Positions 11,601 to 23,020 of a stretch of 64,000 bases of DNA are shown piece after piece. A model generated the notes under the pieces. The model was not told the origin of the DNA, did not search any database, and saw only the letters and a program-made list of their open reading frames with translations. This DNA is from Atopsyche davidsoni (Eukaryota > Arthropoda > Insecta > Trichoptera > Hydrobiosidae). Where the stretch lies: assembly GCA_022113835.1 (NCBI GenBank), contig JAILWY010000014.1:558001-622000 (forward strand), written 5' to 3'. Positions within the stretch are counted from its first letter, which is position 1, and each line of letters starts with the position of its first letter. The position numbers were made by a program, and so were the translations under genes.

Positions 11601-14030
11601 AGTAAAAACCAACGTCATTTTACTTTTAGATAAAACTTTACGTTACGGGAATATACTCAAAACGCGCGGTTTAGTGTCGGCTGTAGCAACGAGGAAAATA
11701 ATACAAAAATAAATACTATATTTCTTTCATAAGCATTACAAATTCAAGCTTTTTCCGTATTTTTTAAAAAACTGCACGACTCGGCCGTTTATTGAAAGAT
11801 ATAAAAGAAAATCCTCCCTCGGGGCGAGCGCTCCCGGGCGTGATTTCGCTGAATTCTCCAAGCCGCCATCATTCGGAGTCTAAACTCGACTGCCAGAGTT
11901 CATCGTCGTGTCGCTTCTATTAGATTCAGTTTACACCTCGCACAAGTTGCAATGACTCGGAGAAAGGACAAAAAAAGCAATTCAAAATAAATCGATACCT
12001 GTAATAAGAAACTTCACAGGGTGAAATTATTATACTGGGGCACGAAACCGCGGAATTATTCGTCAACGTATTTACATTAGCATAATGTTTCTACTTTGTC
12101 AATTTGTAAATTACTTGTATCCACCTTCTCTCAAAACATTTTGTATTGATGGACAACTTCGCATTTTATATTTTAGAACTCCCGTATTTTTATTAATGCA
12201 CAATCGCGCGTGTTGAATTATGAATTTTCATTCTGACAACACTATGTGTACCCGGCGTAAGAAAAGAGAAAAACAACGGGAACGTACGCACAACGAGCGA
12301 GTTTGAGCGAGACAAAAAGTAACACACTTTTCGAGCTATAATCATTCTCCAGGGAATGAGTGAGAAGGTAAAGAAAATCCTACCGAAATCGCGCGCCCAA
12401 AAGAGACGGAACGTGCAAAGGACGACGAGTGTTATCATGTTCGCACGCTGGAGAAAGAGAAAGCGCTATGAAAATGTGCGTGAGAACGAGCGGGGAGATC
12501 GGGAGAGTGTGTTACGTCACAAACGCACGCTCGGGAGCGAGCGAGAAGCCATCCGGGAAAAGGGCGTGGAAGTGAGCGCGCGGGACAGAGACGCAGTGCT
12601 AAAGAGGTTTAGGTTTCCTAACCCCCGAATTGAAAGTTCGTTGAACTGCCACGTGGTCGCCGGTGTGCGAGTATCTGGCGATGCTGCCATACTTTATGGA
12701 CGCTCAACGCTCTTTTTTATACTTGACTAATGGTATTTGAGTAATTATTTTTATTGTTTCGTTATTTTTATTTGTCCCTTTATTTTGGTGGTTTACCGCA
12801 TTTAAAAGGGGATCTTTTTGAACGTCTCTCTGTTTGCTTTCTAATGGACTATTGAAGAGGGTATAATTAATTGAAAAGGAGGGTGACCTAAGTTCACAGA
12901 TGGAAAATAGCATTAGAACGTTTTTAAAGCTTTACCTGAACCTAAAAAAGTACAAGATTCAGTTGCTCAATTGAAGGGGAAGGTACTATCGACCTGAGCA
13001 ATCTTACGTGTTCAGGGAAACTTTTTATAATTTCGTAATTTCATTAATGGTGTATCTCGATTGGTTTTATTCTTGTCGTTAACATATACACAATAATAGT
13101 CCCGGTCAGAAAAGATTTACACCTCCATTGTATTGCCTATGTATAGTGCTTACCTCCGTGGAGATGTGAAAGAGACTGTATTGTGTTGGCATTGCAGTTG
13201 ATAAACCCTGAAACAACAAAACAACACAGAATTAATCATAAAAAAATCATATACTTTGCACGTCTAAATACAAATCTATTTTTCTTACCAAAAGCATTTT
13301 AAACGTTACAAATATTTTGGGAACGTTACAAACTGTTAAGGTAAAAAAATAGTACTAGATTTCATATATTAACTAACAAAAATTGCACTCTAACTTATTT
13401 AAGGTCAGAAAGTTTACTATATCAAGTATATTTTAGTAATATTAGGTTTTCAAAAAATATATTTTTTTAATCAATTGAATAAAATCACTGCCAATAAACG
13501 ATGTACATTCTGACAATGGCGGTTTGCGACTAGTTATTTCAAATACATGTTAACAAGTTAAAAAAAGTGGTTTCGGGTATGGCAACACGAGGCAGAATGA
13601 GCACTGGCGCGGTGTGTGATTGCACCCAAAACTATATTACGCTAGTCAGTAATATATCACGTTAAGTAAAGTTCCTTCTGCAGTGCACGAGGCCTAAGAC
13701 TGTTTAATATTAATCCTCGGATTCCCGGGAGGGCTCACCGCGAGGCCGAAAAGTACCGCTCACTGAAGACGGCGGGTTGGCCATACTTTCTTTGTGTAAT
13801 TCGCAATAACAATTCATTTTGCTCCGATATCTTTGCGGCTTCGATTTTTTGCAATAGTGAACATTTCTGCTCCAATAAATATAAATAAATTTTAACAAGA
13901 ACCGAAGGACTGAAGATCTGGATATTTATCAAGGCGTGCAGCGGGGAGAAGCGTCACGGTACATAGATTTTTTCTAGATTTAGGAAATTGAGAAGTAAGT
14001 CACGTTAGGAGCTGACAGAGCTCCGAAGGC
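11601..14030. other. No supported gene
   Basis: AT-rich background with short GC-richer patches (11810-11900, 12350-12670). Frames at 12356-12730 (+) and 12193-12438 (-) overlap each other on opposite strands and contain no motif I recognise. Confidence 0.4.
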
Positions 14031-14039
14031 TCTCGTCTA

Positions 14040-14240
14040 TCTTGAGTGCGGATAATCGCAGACGGGAGGGGGGAGAGAAGTCAATGCCGGGATTGCAGGA
14101 CGAGGCGCGAGGAAGAGCGTCCCGGGCAGGATCTGAAGAAGGGCAGGATCTGAGGATCGGCAGCGAGCCCGGAGCCGGGGGAGAGCGCGGGGAGCGTCAG
14201 CCCGGAGCCGCAGAGAACGCGCGCAGAGCCATAACGACTC
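14040..14240. other. GC-rich island without recognisable gene
   Basis: A purine-rich GC-rich block (GGGAG, GGCAGGATCTGA repeated twice near 14127-14157) with open frames on both strands (14042-14287 plus and 14037-14297 minus). Overlapping open frames and absence of motifs argue for composition rather than coding; a promoter or 5' exon remains possible. Confidence 0.3.
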
Positions 14241-14960
14241 CGATTCCGAACGGTTATCATTGTCGTAGACTAAGCGTGATACTCTGACAATTTTCATCCT
14301 CCTTAAACATTATTTTTAATGAAACAATTTTCCGCACGATAGAAAACTATGTTGCGTACATAATCCTCCGCGTTCTCGTTCACCATAGCTAAATATACTC
14401 AAAGTGAAATCGCAAATAAATTAGTAGAGTATACCCGCGCCGGCTTTACTTCTCCGCGATGGCGAGAGGTCGTTTTGTGTCTGCGGAGAATCATGAACGG
14501 TAAAGAGACACAAAGCCCTGCGTTTTTCACAATCGACTCCCACTCGCTCGAGGTGCAATTCTGGACTCACACAGCGTAAAATGCAATAATGTTTATCGGT
14601 TAGAAAGTAATTTAATGGATAAATGACCACCGTGATTCGTTCTGTGAATTTATTCCATTTGACGGTTTTTGACTTTAGGGAAGAGATGAGACGATGCTCA
14701 CCACGACGATACAAACACAAAAACAGTGAAACCCTTTCAAATGCTTTGGAAATATTTTTCAGTGAATAGTTAATTTTCAATTTGAAAATTTTATAATTTA
14801 AAATAGCATAGGGTTGTCCCTGGTGCAATCTACACGAGCAATGTGTATATAAATATTCCATCTACAATATGTTTTCACCGATGATTATTAATTAAATGTT
14901 TTTAATAAATGCGGATTTTTCATCGATACAAGTATATTTTGTTTACAATATAGCCAGATT
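14241..14960. other. No supported gene
   Basis: AT-rich. The 146-codon minus frame at 14421-14861 has no recognisable domain and no flanking splice context. Confidence 0.35.
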
Positions 14961-14967
14961 CTATGCC

Positions 14968-15041
14968 AGTGTGGGTTCCAATCCTGGCGATGTCGTGAAA
15001 AAAATTCGATGACTTTTTTCGTTGTTTCATGAGTGAATCAA
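14968..15041 (+). mobile_element. tRNA-related SINE-like element, family T2, degraded copy
   Basis: A tRNA B-box-like stretch (GGGTTCCAATCC) is followed by a conserved tail: GTCGTGA, an A/T-rich run, then CGTTGTTTCATGAGTGAATC. The same order of B box and tail recurs at 54376-54447 and 58167-58244, and a tail fragment in opposite orientation at 34362-34394. I infer a dispersed SINE-like family; the A box is not convincing in this copy. Confidence 0.5.
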
Positions 15042-15049
15042 TCACTGAG

Positions 15050-17575
15050 GTATAATATTTAGATACTGATTTAGATGCTATTCGGTTTCGAGACACTAAG
15101 AGACGAGACACTAATTCTCATCGCCGGGCGCATCACTCCTAGTTTTGAATTTTAAAATAATTAAAATGTTATTCGCAAGCGTGTAATCGATGTACATTCG
15201 CTAGATAAATATTGCGTGACTCGGGAACATTTTTGATTCAAGTGCGAGATGCGGCACTTTGTATCCGTGGTCTCCTGATTTAAGCCCAGTAGTTGTAGAC
15301 TCTCGGTTCTCAGATTATCTAGCCATTGATGTCTTCCGCTCATGAAATAAATATAGGAAATGTGACAGATCTTCCACGAGAGGAGCGTGGGCTTCACTCA
15401 GCCGCTGTTTGGCAGCAACCGGTGGTACTCGATGGTAGCAGTCAAAACCACAGCGTTGTTTTTATATTCAATTGCCGAATTAAATCGTGGCCAATGCACC
15501 TCTTACCCTGCTACTTATCCGTAATAACCGTAAATTAAACACCGAAAAGTATCTCTAATAGATAGATCGATAGTAAAAACCGTAAATTTAAAAAATGGCT
15601 TTGCAATATTGCTAGGCAACACGTCAAATATAGCTTATATTCACTTGACAGCCTCATTTACTTGATGTGATATGTCAGAAACTCGCACGCGCACGACTTA
15701 TCGATTTGATAATATTATATCGATTTTTTTGTTTAGTAAAGTAGTGATTATTTTAAACGAATTATAATTCAAAAAGGTACTTATTTTCAAACACGCTCAC
15801 ATTATAAATAATATAAAAACTAACTTAAAACTTCTATATTCTATAGGCGTATTGTAAGTTAAATGCGAATTTATGAATAATAGCAAAGGAATTTCCACAT
15901 TTAGTATCACTAAGGTAGGTGGTAAGCGTTATAATGGAAACAAAATATCGTTAAAATATATAACGCCTCCCATAAAACAAATTTCCTGACCACTGGAACA
16001 CAAGAATGTCAGATCCAGCAATCGAAGTTTTTATTCAAAGGCAAGTTTACCACTATCTCTGTATTATTTGTTAATATTCTTTTTGGATTGCATTGCAGTC
16101 CTCTTTTTCTCAATAAATAAGTACTTATTAAATTGACAGTTATATTTTATTATATTCATAGATTTTTATACACGAATATAAAATCTGAAAATATAATTCA
16201 AAGCCAATTTTAACCCAAATAATTAGCTTTGTAGCTAGCAAATGACTGTCATTAGCCACACATAAACGTTTGCGTGTATCGAGATTTATTTGAAACGTTG
16301 AGATAAAATACATTATACTTGCATTTCTTAATTTGCATTACTTGCACGCTTTGGCGTTAAATATCAAAAATTGCTGGGGAACAACAGAATTCCTAAGTAG
16401 AATGAAACTTATTTTTTCTGATAGTAAAATTAATTTTGACAAAAACGGTAGCAATAAATTTTAAAATGTGACAATACTAACTTCGTGGCCGGAAATGTAA
16501 ACCTTAACGCGACCAAAAATGACACATCGAAATCTGTCGAATTGTGCCAAATAAATGCAAAAACGTTAAATTATTATTTTCTAAAATATTATATTTGTCC
16601 ATCCTTCGATCTATTTTATATTTTGCTGAATCGCATACAATTGTTTTATATAATGTGACTAAGTCTCTGAGATATATAGGACTTGGATCAAATATATAAT
16701 ATAATAATATGAAATGAATCAATGGAGTGTTTGTTTCAAAAAAATTAACAAATAAAAAGTTAATCGAAAAGTTGTATTTTTTGATGAAAGATTTATAAAC
16801 ACGGACTACAATCAGACTTCGATTTCCGATGCAGTGCCAATAAATAAATAATCCATTTTTCAAAGATCGCAGTGCAACATTGTTTGATTTATAAATGAGC
16901 ACTAGTGTAGACTTTATATGTAGAAAACCACAAGATTATTCTGTATTTCTCACATTTGCTTTATAGCAATCATGGAGTATGTAAATATATATATAAATAT
17001 ATATGAAATTAGAAATTTAAAGAAAAAGAAAAAAAATACAATAGCTACGAAATTAGAACGAAGGTTTTATAAAATAATCAAAAATAAATATAATTAAATA
17101 AATTAAAACTATGAACGAAAATGTCAACAGACTATCCAAAAAATAAGTATTTAACCATCTACAGAAAAACAATATAGGATGATTGATTGTCTTAAAAGAT
17201 GGATAAGTGTCAGGTGCCTCGTGAACGACCAGGAGGCGATGGAAACACCATCTTTTAGTTACAACGGTACGCTTGGTTAGAGAAGAGCTACCGTGGAACT
17301 ATTATCGTCATTTATGACTCAAATTCTGAATGGCACGTGGAATGTATTGACGTCGTGAAATAAAAGCAGAGTCTGAATGGCATAAAAAAAGATAAAATCC
17401 GATGGTACAAGTAAAGAAAGAAATCCGTACTGTCGTACGTAGAGAATTCTCATTAACCTCCTGCGCTACCGTGCAAGAGAAAGAACTTAAGGAGATTTAT
17501 TAGATTCTCACTGAAGGCATCCGGACGCATGTGCGCCCGATTAATGAATTAATAGATTGCCGTAAACAACCGAGT
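15050..17575. other. No supported gene
   Basis: Very AT-rich, especially 15540-17150. The 132-codon minus frame at 16504-16902 is rich in Ile, Phe, Asn and Tyr, as expected of AT-rich chance frames. Confidence 0.45.
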
Positions 17576-17579
17576 GAGT

Positions 17580-17651
17580 GGGCTCGAGGGCTGGAGGGCT
17601 CCAGGGCTCCAGGGCTCCAGGGCTCCAGGGCTCCAGGGCTCCAGGGCTCGA
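17580..17651. repeat. GC-rich minisatellite, 8-bp unit GGGCTCCA x9
   Basis: Nine octamers in perfect register: GGGCTCGA, GGGCTGGA, six GGGCTCCA, then GGGCTCGA. Edge units are variants and central units identical, as expected when homogenisation acts in the middle. Open frames on both strands here (Ala-Pro-Gly-Leu-Gln type repeats) are artefacts. GC-rich sequence continues to about 17770. Confidence 0.95.
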
Positions 17652-17849
17652 GGGCGCCGCCCCCAGCGTTGAGCGACTCGGCCGGGCCCTCCCGCTGCCG
17701 GTTTACGACCTCCTCCGGCAAGGGCTCGTTGGATCAATAACGGCTTTGGGAACTTCTCGGCCGACGCGTCTCGAACAAATCCTTCACAACCCGATGGCTT
17801 TAAAGCTTAACTCAAAATAAACGACAGACTCTCCATACTTTTTAAAAAT

Positions 17850-17858
17850 ATTTATATA

Positions 17859-17946
<88 letters not shown>
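17850..17946. repeat. Long (TA)n microsatellite
   Basis: About 95 bases of almost pure TA, directly upstream of SINE-like copy at 17963. Length is likely to be polymorphic or misassembled. Confidence 0.95.
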
Positions 17947-17962
17947 TACCTCTCCCCGCTCC

Positions 17963-18325
17963 CCCCATTTTGTTGCTTGTGCATGGGTGCCATTCTGTAC
18001 CCAGAGCGTATGTAAAGGATCGGTAATGGAGTAGTGGACTTGAAATGATTGTGGAGGGATGTGCTCTGGAAATACGTGGGGGCGGCTCCTGCTATTGTTT
18101 ATGTAGCTTGCTGCAGAAAGAGTAGCAGATATACACGCCAGAGCTTTGTAAGGAAAGGATTATGTAATAATGCTATTGAGCAGCAGCAATACGAAGACTT
18201 TTCCTTCCAATATAAAACTGCGGTGTAGAAAGACATGGGGATCCAACATGAACACTGGCTCAGCATGAGTATATTCTCAGCGAAATGGTCGCCAACCTCC
18301 TTTGAGGAGAGGCACTTGATGAAGA

Positions 18326-18331
<6 letters not shown>
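17963..18331 (+). mobile_element. Short interspersed element with LINE-type 3' tail, copy A
   Basis: One of three copies in the window (others 31903-32305 and 35808-36076). The copies share, in order: GCTTGTGCATGGGTGCCATT near the start; a block ending with TATAAAACTGCGGTGTAGAA; and a 3' end with GCCAACCTC, GAGGAGAGGCACTTGA and AGAAG units. The last 70 bases resemble the end of the LINE fragment at 26820-26890. I infer a short element mobilised by that LINE through a shared tail, or a diverged LINE 3' fragment. It is bounded by (TA)n on both sides. Confidence 0.7.
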
Positions 18332-18398
<67 letters not shown>

Positions 18399-18418
18399 AG
18401 TATATATATATATATGCT
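18332..18418. repeat. Long (TA)n microsatellite
   Basis: (TA)n directly continuing the AGAAGAGATATA tail of the preceding element, so it probably expanded from the element's own tail. Confidence 0.95.
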
Positions 18419-18732
18419 AGCCCAAGCAAAAGGCATTTATACATAACAAATTTTATTATTAACAAAATATAATTAAATGAATGATCATGTATTTCACGAT
18501 ATTGTAATGTGGGTACCTCCGTATCTTAACGAAGTATTTTTATATAATTACCTTTTATTATCAAAGAGGTACAAATATTAAATCAGATAGAGTAAATATT
18601 TATTGTGTGGTGATTTGCGTATGACCTTTTATTTACAAGACCATACTTTTGGTTCTGGTTATGTAAAAATAATTAAGGAAAAATATTGGGATACAAAGCC
18701 CGAATCCCTAAGCAAAAAACAACATTTAATCA

Positions 18733-20115
18733 ATATAATACACATATATCTCCCTTTACGGCCTAGATACGTTCCACAAAACTTGGCCGCTAACCGAAAA
18801 GCCGTATAATGAATCAATTATTATAATACAAATTCAATGGGATCGGTTCCAAATTTGTTAAATATGTAACACTTTTTATACATTCTAACCATATTTTTTT
18901 CCAAATATGGTTCATTGTTGTTAATTTTAATTCCTTCCATGATTCACTGATGCTGTCAATAGCATCTTTGATGTTATAGTTTTTCCAAAATGTTTTAATT
19001 GAAGTTTTACCATCGGTTTCCCTTATAAGTTGTCGGAAATTTCGGCGTAGGTAATATGCCTTAAAAGTGGCTATTGCACCCTGATCCATTGGTTGGATCA
19101 GAGCTGTTGTATTTTTCGGAAGGTACTCAATCATGAAATCTTCAGATAACTCGGACAAATTAGTAGGTTGCCCTGGTGCATTATCCAAAATTAGCAAAGC
19201 CTCGTCGCAAATATTTTTTCACTTCTGTACAAAAGTGATTTTTGAACCAATCCTCAAAAGTAGCTTTAGTCGTCCAAGCTTTCTTGTTGGATTTCCATAT
19301 GACGGGTAATTAATTTTATTTAATCCTTTAAGAGGCCTTGGATTTTCGGACAAATATATTAAAAGTGGTTTTAGCTTAAAATCACCCGCGGCATTTGCAC
19401 CAAGTAGCAATGTTAGTCGTTCTTTAGACACCTTATAACCAGGCGCAGATTTATCGGTTTTTGAAATGTACGTGCGATCAGGAATTCGCTTCCAATAAAG
19501 CCCTGTTTCGTCTACGTTTAACACTTGTGCAGGTTTATAACCACCTCTTTCAATAATTCCCTTTAAAATTTTGGGATATTCCTTAAATGCGGCCTCGTCG
19601 TCACTATCCGCTTCACTTTTCATTTTCAAATTATGTAAATTAAATCTATTTTAAAAATTTTCAAACCACCCTCGGCTTGCTTGGAATGTGACATCTTCAG
19701 GAGATTCATTAGTATCTCCATTCTTCAAATTTCGAAAATAATTAAAGCTTTTTCCTGGATAATCATTTGAATCATTGGCATTCTCCGTTTGTTATTGTCC
19801 TCAATCCATATAATCAATAGTTAAAATAAGTTAAATAAAAAATACACATTAATTTTTTTTAATTTGTACATACATACAAAACGTACCAAAAATGTCCCTA
19901 ATTATTTCCAATTTTTCCAGTTAATGTGTAACAATCAGTAATAAATATGTACACAAAACACTCACAGACAAGTCTAAACCGGCCGCTCTATGAGCACACA
20001 CTGAATAACGCTCGTAAACAAAATAACATCGAAAAAAAGTTTTTTTGGCCTTTATAGCGAAACATTTTAGGCCGTATAACGAGCGGCCGTATAGCGAGGT
20101 ATAGGTGTATTACTG
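18733..20115 (-). mobile_element. Tigger/pogo-type DNA transposon, degraded, with both ends
   Basis: A cut-and-paste transposon of the pogo group (Tc1/mariner superfamily). The two ends form an inverted repeat: 18737-18763 and the reverse complement of 20085-20111 match at 23 of 27 positions, sharing AATACAC at the outside and TACGGCC inside. The right end closes with ACTG (CAGT read inward), the usual Tigger terminus; the left end has lost it. A second inner GGCCGTATAACGAG-type motif lies at 20070-20084. Total length about 1.4 kb is shorter than intact elements, and the transposase inside is broken. Confidence 0.85.
18814..19715 (-). pseudogene. Tigger-like DDE transposase remnant
   Basis: The enzyme would cut and join element ends using a catalytic acidic triad. 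Reading from 19715 downward: remnant of the CENP-B-type DNA-binding region (ASRGWFENF) ending in a stop near 19645; then an open segment at 19629-19219 containing NVDETGLYWKRIP with a first catalytic Asp and LTLLLGANAAGDFKLKPLL; then loss of frame near 19310 and again near 19206; then 19197-18814 with LILDNAPGQP (second Asp) and NTTALIQPMDQGAIATFKAY. At least one stop and two frameshifts make it non-functional. Most of the N-terminal helix-turn-helix region is absent. These motifs are diagnostic for Tigger/jerky transposases. Confidence 0.9.
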
Positions 20116-20530
20116 TTTTTACAATTGATAAATCATTATATTTGACATGTTTAACAATATTTGATGATCCTAATCAATATTATTAATAATAAAAGTGGAT
20201 TATGGACCGTTGTTAATTTTTACAGACAATCAATTAGGTTGCAAACTTACCAATGTAGTTCATATTAGAAACTAGATTCTCGTTCATTGTCAACACTTTG
20301 GTTCATATCACTAAGAATTAATATTTAATAACTTGAATCACGAGTTCACTTAATATCCCACAGGTAGGTACATCTAAAACAACGTCCAACAACTAAGATC
20401 TCTGAGAGACACATTGGCGATTCCAGATACAATACCCGAAGATGTGCAGGTGTAATCTGGACGAAATAATGTCACCATTATTTACAAATCTTTCAAAAAA
20501 GACCCAAATTTAGAAGAATTTATAATATTA
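20116..20530. other. No supported gene
   Basis: AT-rich sequence between the Tigger element and a fold-back element. Confidence 0.5.
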
Positions 20531-20709
20531 TAAATAAAATACTTTTATGATTTTTCCACACGCTTAATTTTATCGGAGACCGGTTTTTCCAACCATTCAC
20601 ATTCAAAGAGTCACCAAAAAAATAAACATATTAAAAATTCACAAAAGTATTTTTTTAAAATATTAAAATAGAATTTCACCGAATACTCTGTCAAAAATAT
20701 TGAAAATTT
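20531..20709. mobile_element. Fold-back/MITE-like element, family F, copy 1
   Basis: Two arms are visible: AAATACTTTT with TTTTTCCACAC at the left and AAAAGTATTT at 20643-20660 on the right, with ACCGGTTTTTCCAACC inside. The same core and arms occur at 36641-36774 and 45106-45275. The right flank (AAAATATTAAAATAGAATTTCACC, then CTCTGTCAAAAATATTGAA) is shared with those copies. No protein is encoded, so it would be non-autonomous. Confidence 0.6.
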
Positions 20710-21065
20710 ATAAGACATACAACATAGGTAAAGATTTTATTGAAATACTAATAATTTATTTCTAGACTAGACTTAGGTTTAGTAACGAAAATAGGTTCAT
20801 TTTCCTATTTTAAATTAAAAGAAAAGCTTTATTTTTTCAAATAATTAATGTTTTTTGGATCTATTGTACATACCTATAAATTGTATCATCACAAATAAAG
20901 GATTGTAAAATAAAAGATAATTCGTAAGAATTGCAAAATAAAGAATAGAAACTTTTTATTAATTACAAGTTTTTAAATACTATACAAATTTAGTTCTTCT
21001 TTAAAGAGAGCGATTTGTATTGACACATGTAACACCGAGCAGGCCGTTTTCGTCCCAATAACATG
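20710..21065. other. No supported gene
   Basis: AT-rich, featureless. Confidence 0.5.
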
Positions 21066-21067
21066 GG

Positions 21068-21130
21068 TTAGGGATTCGCCTATCAGGACGGGCATCGAGC
21101 CGGGGACCCAACCGCGGAGCCGACAAGCTA
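21068..21130 (-). mobile_element. tRNA-derived SINE-like element, family T1, partial copy
   Basis: Read on the minus strand: CTTGTCGGCTCCGCGGTTGG (A-box region of a tRNA) followed closely by GGCTCGATGCCCGTCCTGA (B-box region) and GGCGAATCCC. Compared with the better copy at 46775-46880, the anticodon arm is deleted. Confidence 0.6.
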
Positions 21131-22660
21131 TTTATTTCTATATTTATTTTCTTTGTGTCGTTTCTGCCACAGGCTATTTCTTTGCTAGAGAAAAATAAAG
21201 TTTTAAATCGAAACTTTCATGAATAGAGTGAAATAAAACAACAAATATGCTGAAAAACAGAATTGAACTTTATTAGAGCTAAATGTAGATTTGATGTTTA
21301 TTGTTTGAAGATTTGTTTGTGGTTTTCAATCTAAATGACAAATTCCATACTGTGATGAAATTAATTTATGAATGATATTAATTTGTTACCACGATTGTGA
21401 ATGTCACAAGTTTACAAATACTATGAGAGGTTACATTATGAATTCACCTCTTTTAAGGGAGTTACTGTTCGGAATAGTTTTCAAGGAAGCAGTAAAGTAA
21501 TTCTGTAAGGACATCGGTACAAACACAATGACAACAGAATAATTTTTAAACAAATAGAAATAGTCGGTTCTGGATATTCTTTACACGGAGCCTAGAAGTG
21601 GCAAATGGCTGCGGTTTGGATTTTTCGACTGCATTTCTCCCGACGCCACCGCAAGATGAAAAGTTTTGAATTGCGGAGGCGGAGTTGTCTATTTTCCTTT
21701 CTTGAGTGGCATGTCAGCCCAATGTGCGATTTCCGGGCTCCCATTCGGAGAAAAAAAACAGCACGGGCAAAAATAAATTTAATTCAGTTTTATTGAATTT
21801 TAAACTAGATACACTATACTTTTAGTTCCTAGAAATTATTTTAATCAGTTAATTTGACTTGAAATATATTTAAGACGTATTTTTTTTCCCGAGTGATGTT
21901 TGCCATTTCGGTGCAGGGTTTTGCACAATTGTCAGTGTAACGCGATAAAAATTTGTATCTGAACTTCTAATAAATCAATATTAGAAAAATAAAACGAAGG
22001 CCGGCGAGGGTGCATCTTGCTTTTTACAACTGAAATCTTGTTATTGGTGACGTATTTTCCCCCAAAAACCACATTTTAGACAGACGGGTCCCTTAAGTAT
22101 AGCCACTTGCCTGTCACGCATCGATTTTAATAACGTACAAAGTCGCACAGCTAAATATTAACATTTATTATTCAATTACAATTACTTTCATTTAACAAAT
22201 ACTTCAAATTTAATTGCATTGCACACAATTTAGAGTAAATAATAAAGTGAGACGATATTAAAATCCATTGCATCAATTCAAAATATATATGTACTCAGCA
22301 AACGCCTTACCGAAGCAGTGCTTATTGTATTGTATAAAATCAAATTTATTGATATTGAAGATTTCTCTTCAGTTAAATACGAAAAAGGTTTGTAATTATT
22401 GTCTCTAAAATAACAAATAAGAATAAACAATCGACTAGGAGACTGCGAACATTTTTGTTTCGGAGTACTGTCACCTTCTTAGGGCTTCTGCGGACTAATT
22501 TTCGTTCTACGGTGTCCTCCCTGGATCTTCTCGACCGCAGGGAATTCTCGCAACCAAGAAGTCACAAGCAAACGTTTTAAAGTAAGAAGGGTCAGGGGCG
22601 ATGGCTCAATTGTATCCTTTTGTAATTTTGACGCTATGGGCATGGCGGAACGCTTCAATC
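21131..22660. other. No supported gene
   Basis: AT-rich. Minus frame 22479-22715 is GC-richer but has no identifiable domain and runs into the palindrome at 22668. Confidence 0.4.
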
Positions 22661-22667
22661 GACAGCA

Positions 22668-22703
22668 GCTAGTATTGCGTACGTATACGTACGCAATACT
22701 AGC
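22668..22703. repeat. Perfect 36-bp palindrome with no spacer
   Basis: The arm GCTAGTATTGCGTACGTA is followed immediately by its exact reverse complement. Both flanking bases are A, so symmetry stops exactly at 36 bp. A single strand could fold into an 18-bp hairpin, and the duplex into a cruciform. Confidence 0.95.
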
Positions 22704-22719
22704 AAAAATTATCACGTCA

Positions 22720-23020
22720 ATAGCCAGAGGTGATTCTTAGCCAGTTTGGCTAAAGGAGTGCGGGAGACTGAAAGGTCACTGACCAAGTAAGAATCAACTG
22801 AAACGCTGGTCCATATTGCGTGAGCTCCAGCTGAGACTCGGCCGGGAGTACGCGCGTACAGCACGCTCGAGTGTCGCCGGCATTTGTTCTCGGTTCGAAT
22901 TTAGAACGCAACTTCGCGCCTCCCGGAATAGACAACTGCCACGGCCGCGGGGGCCGCCTGCTACCTGCCCGCCCGCCCGCGACTCACTCCATTGCATCAA
23001 CAATAGACAATTCACAAATC
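22720..23020. other. GC-richer patch, unassigned
   Basis: Frames overlap on both strands; on the minus strand LELTQYGP resembles a stretch near 3050. Likely an old interspersed repeat. No convincing exon. Confidence 0.3.
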
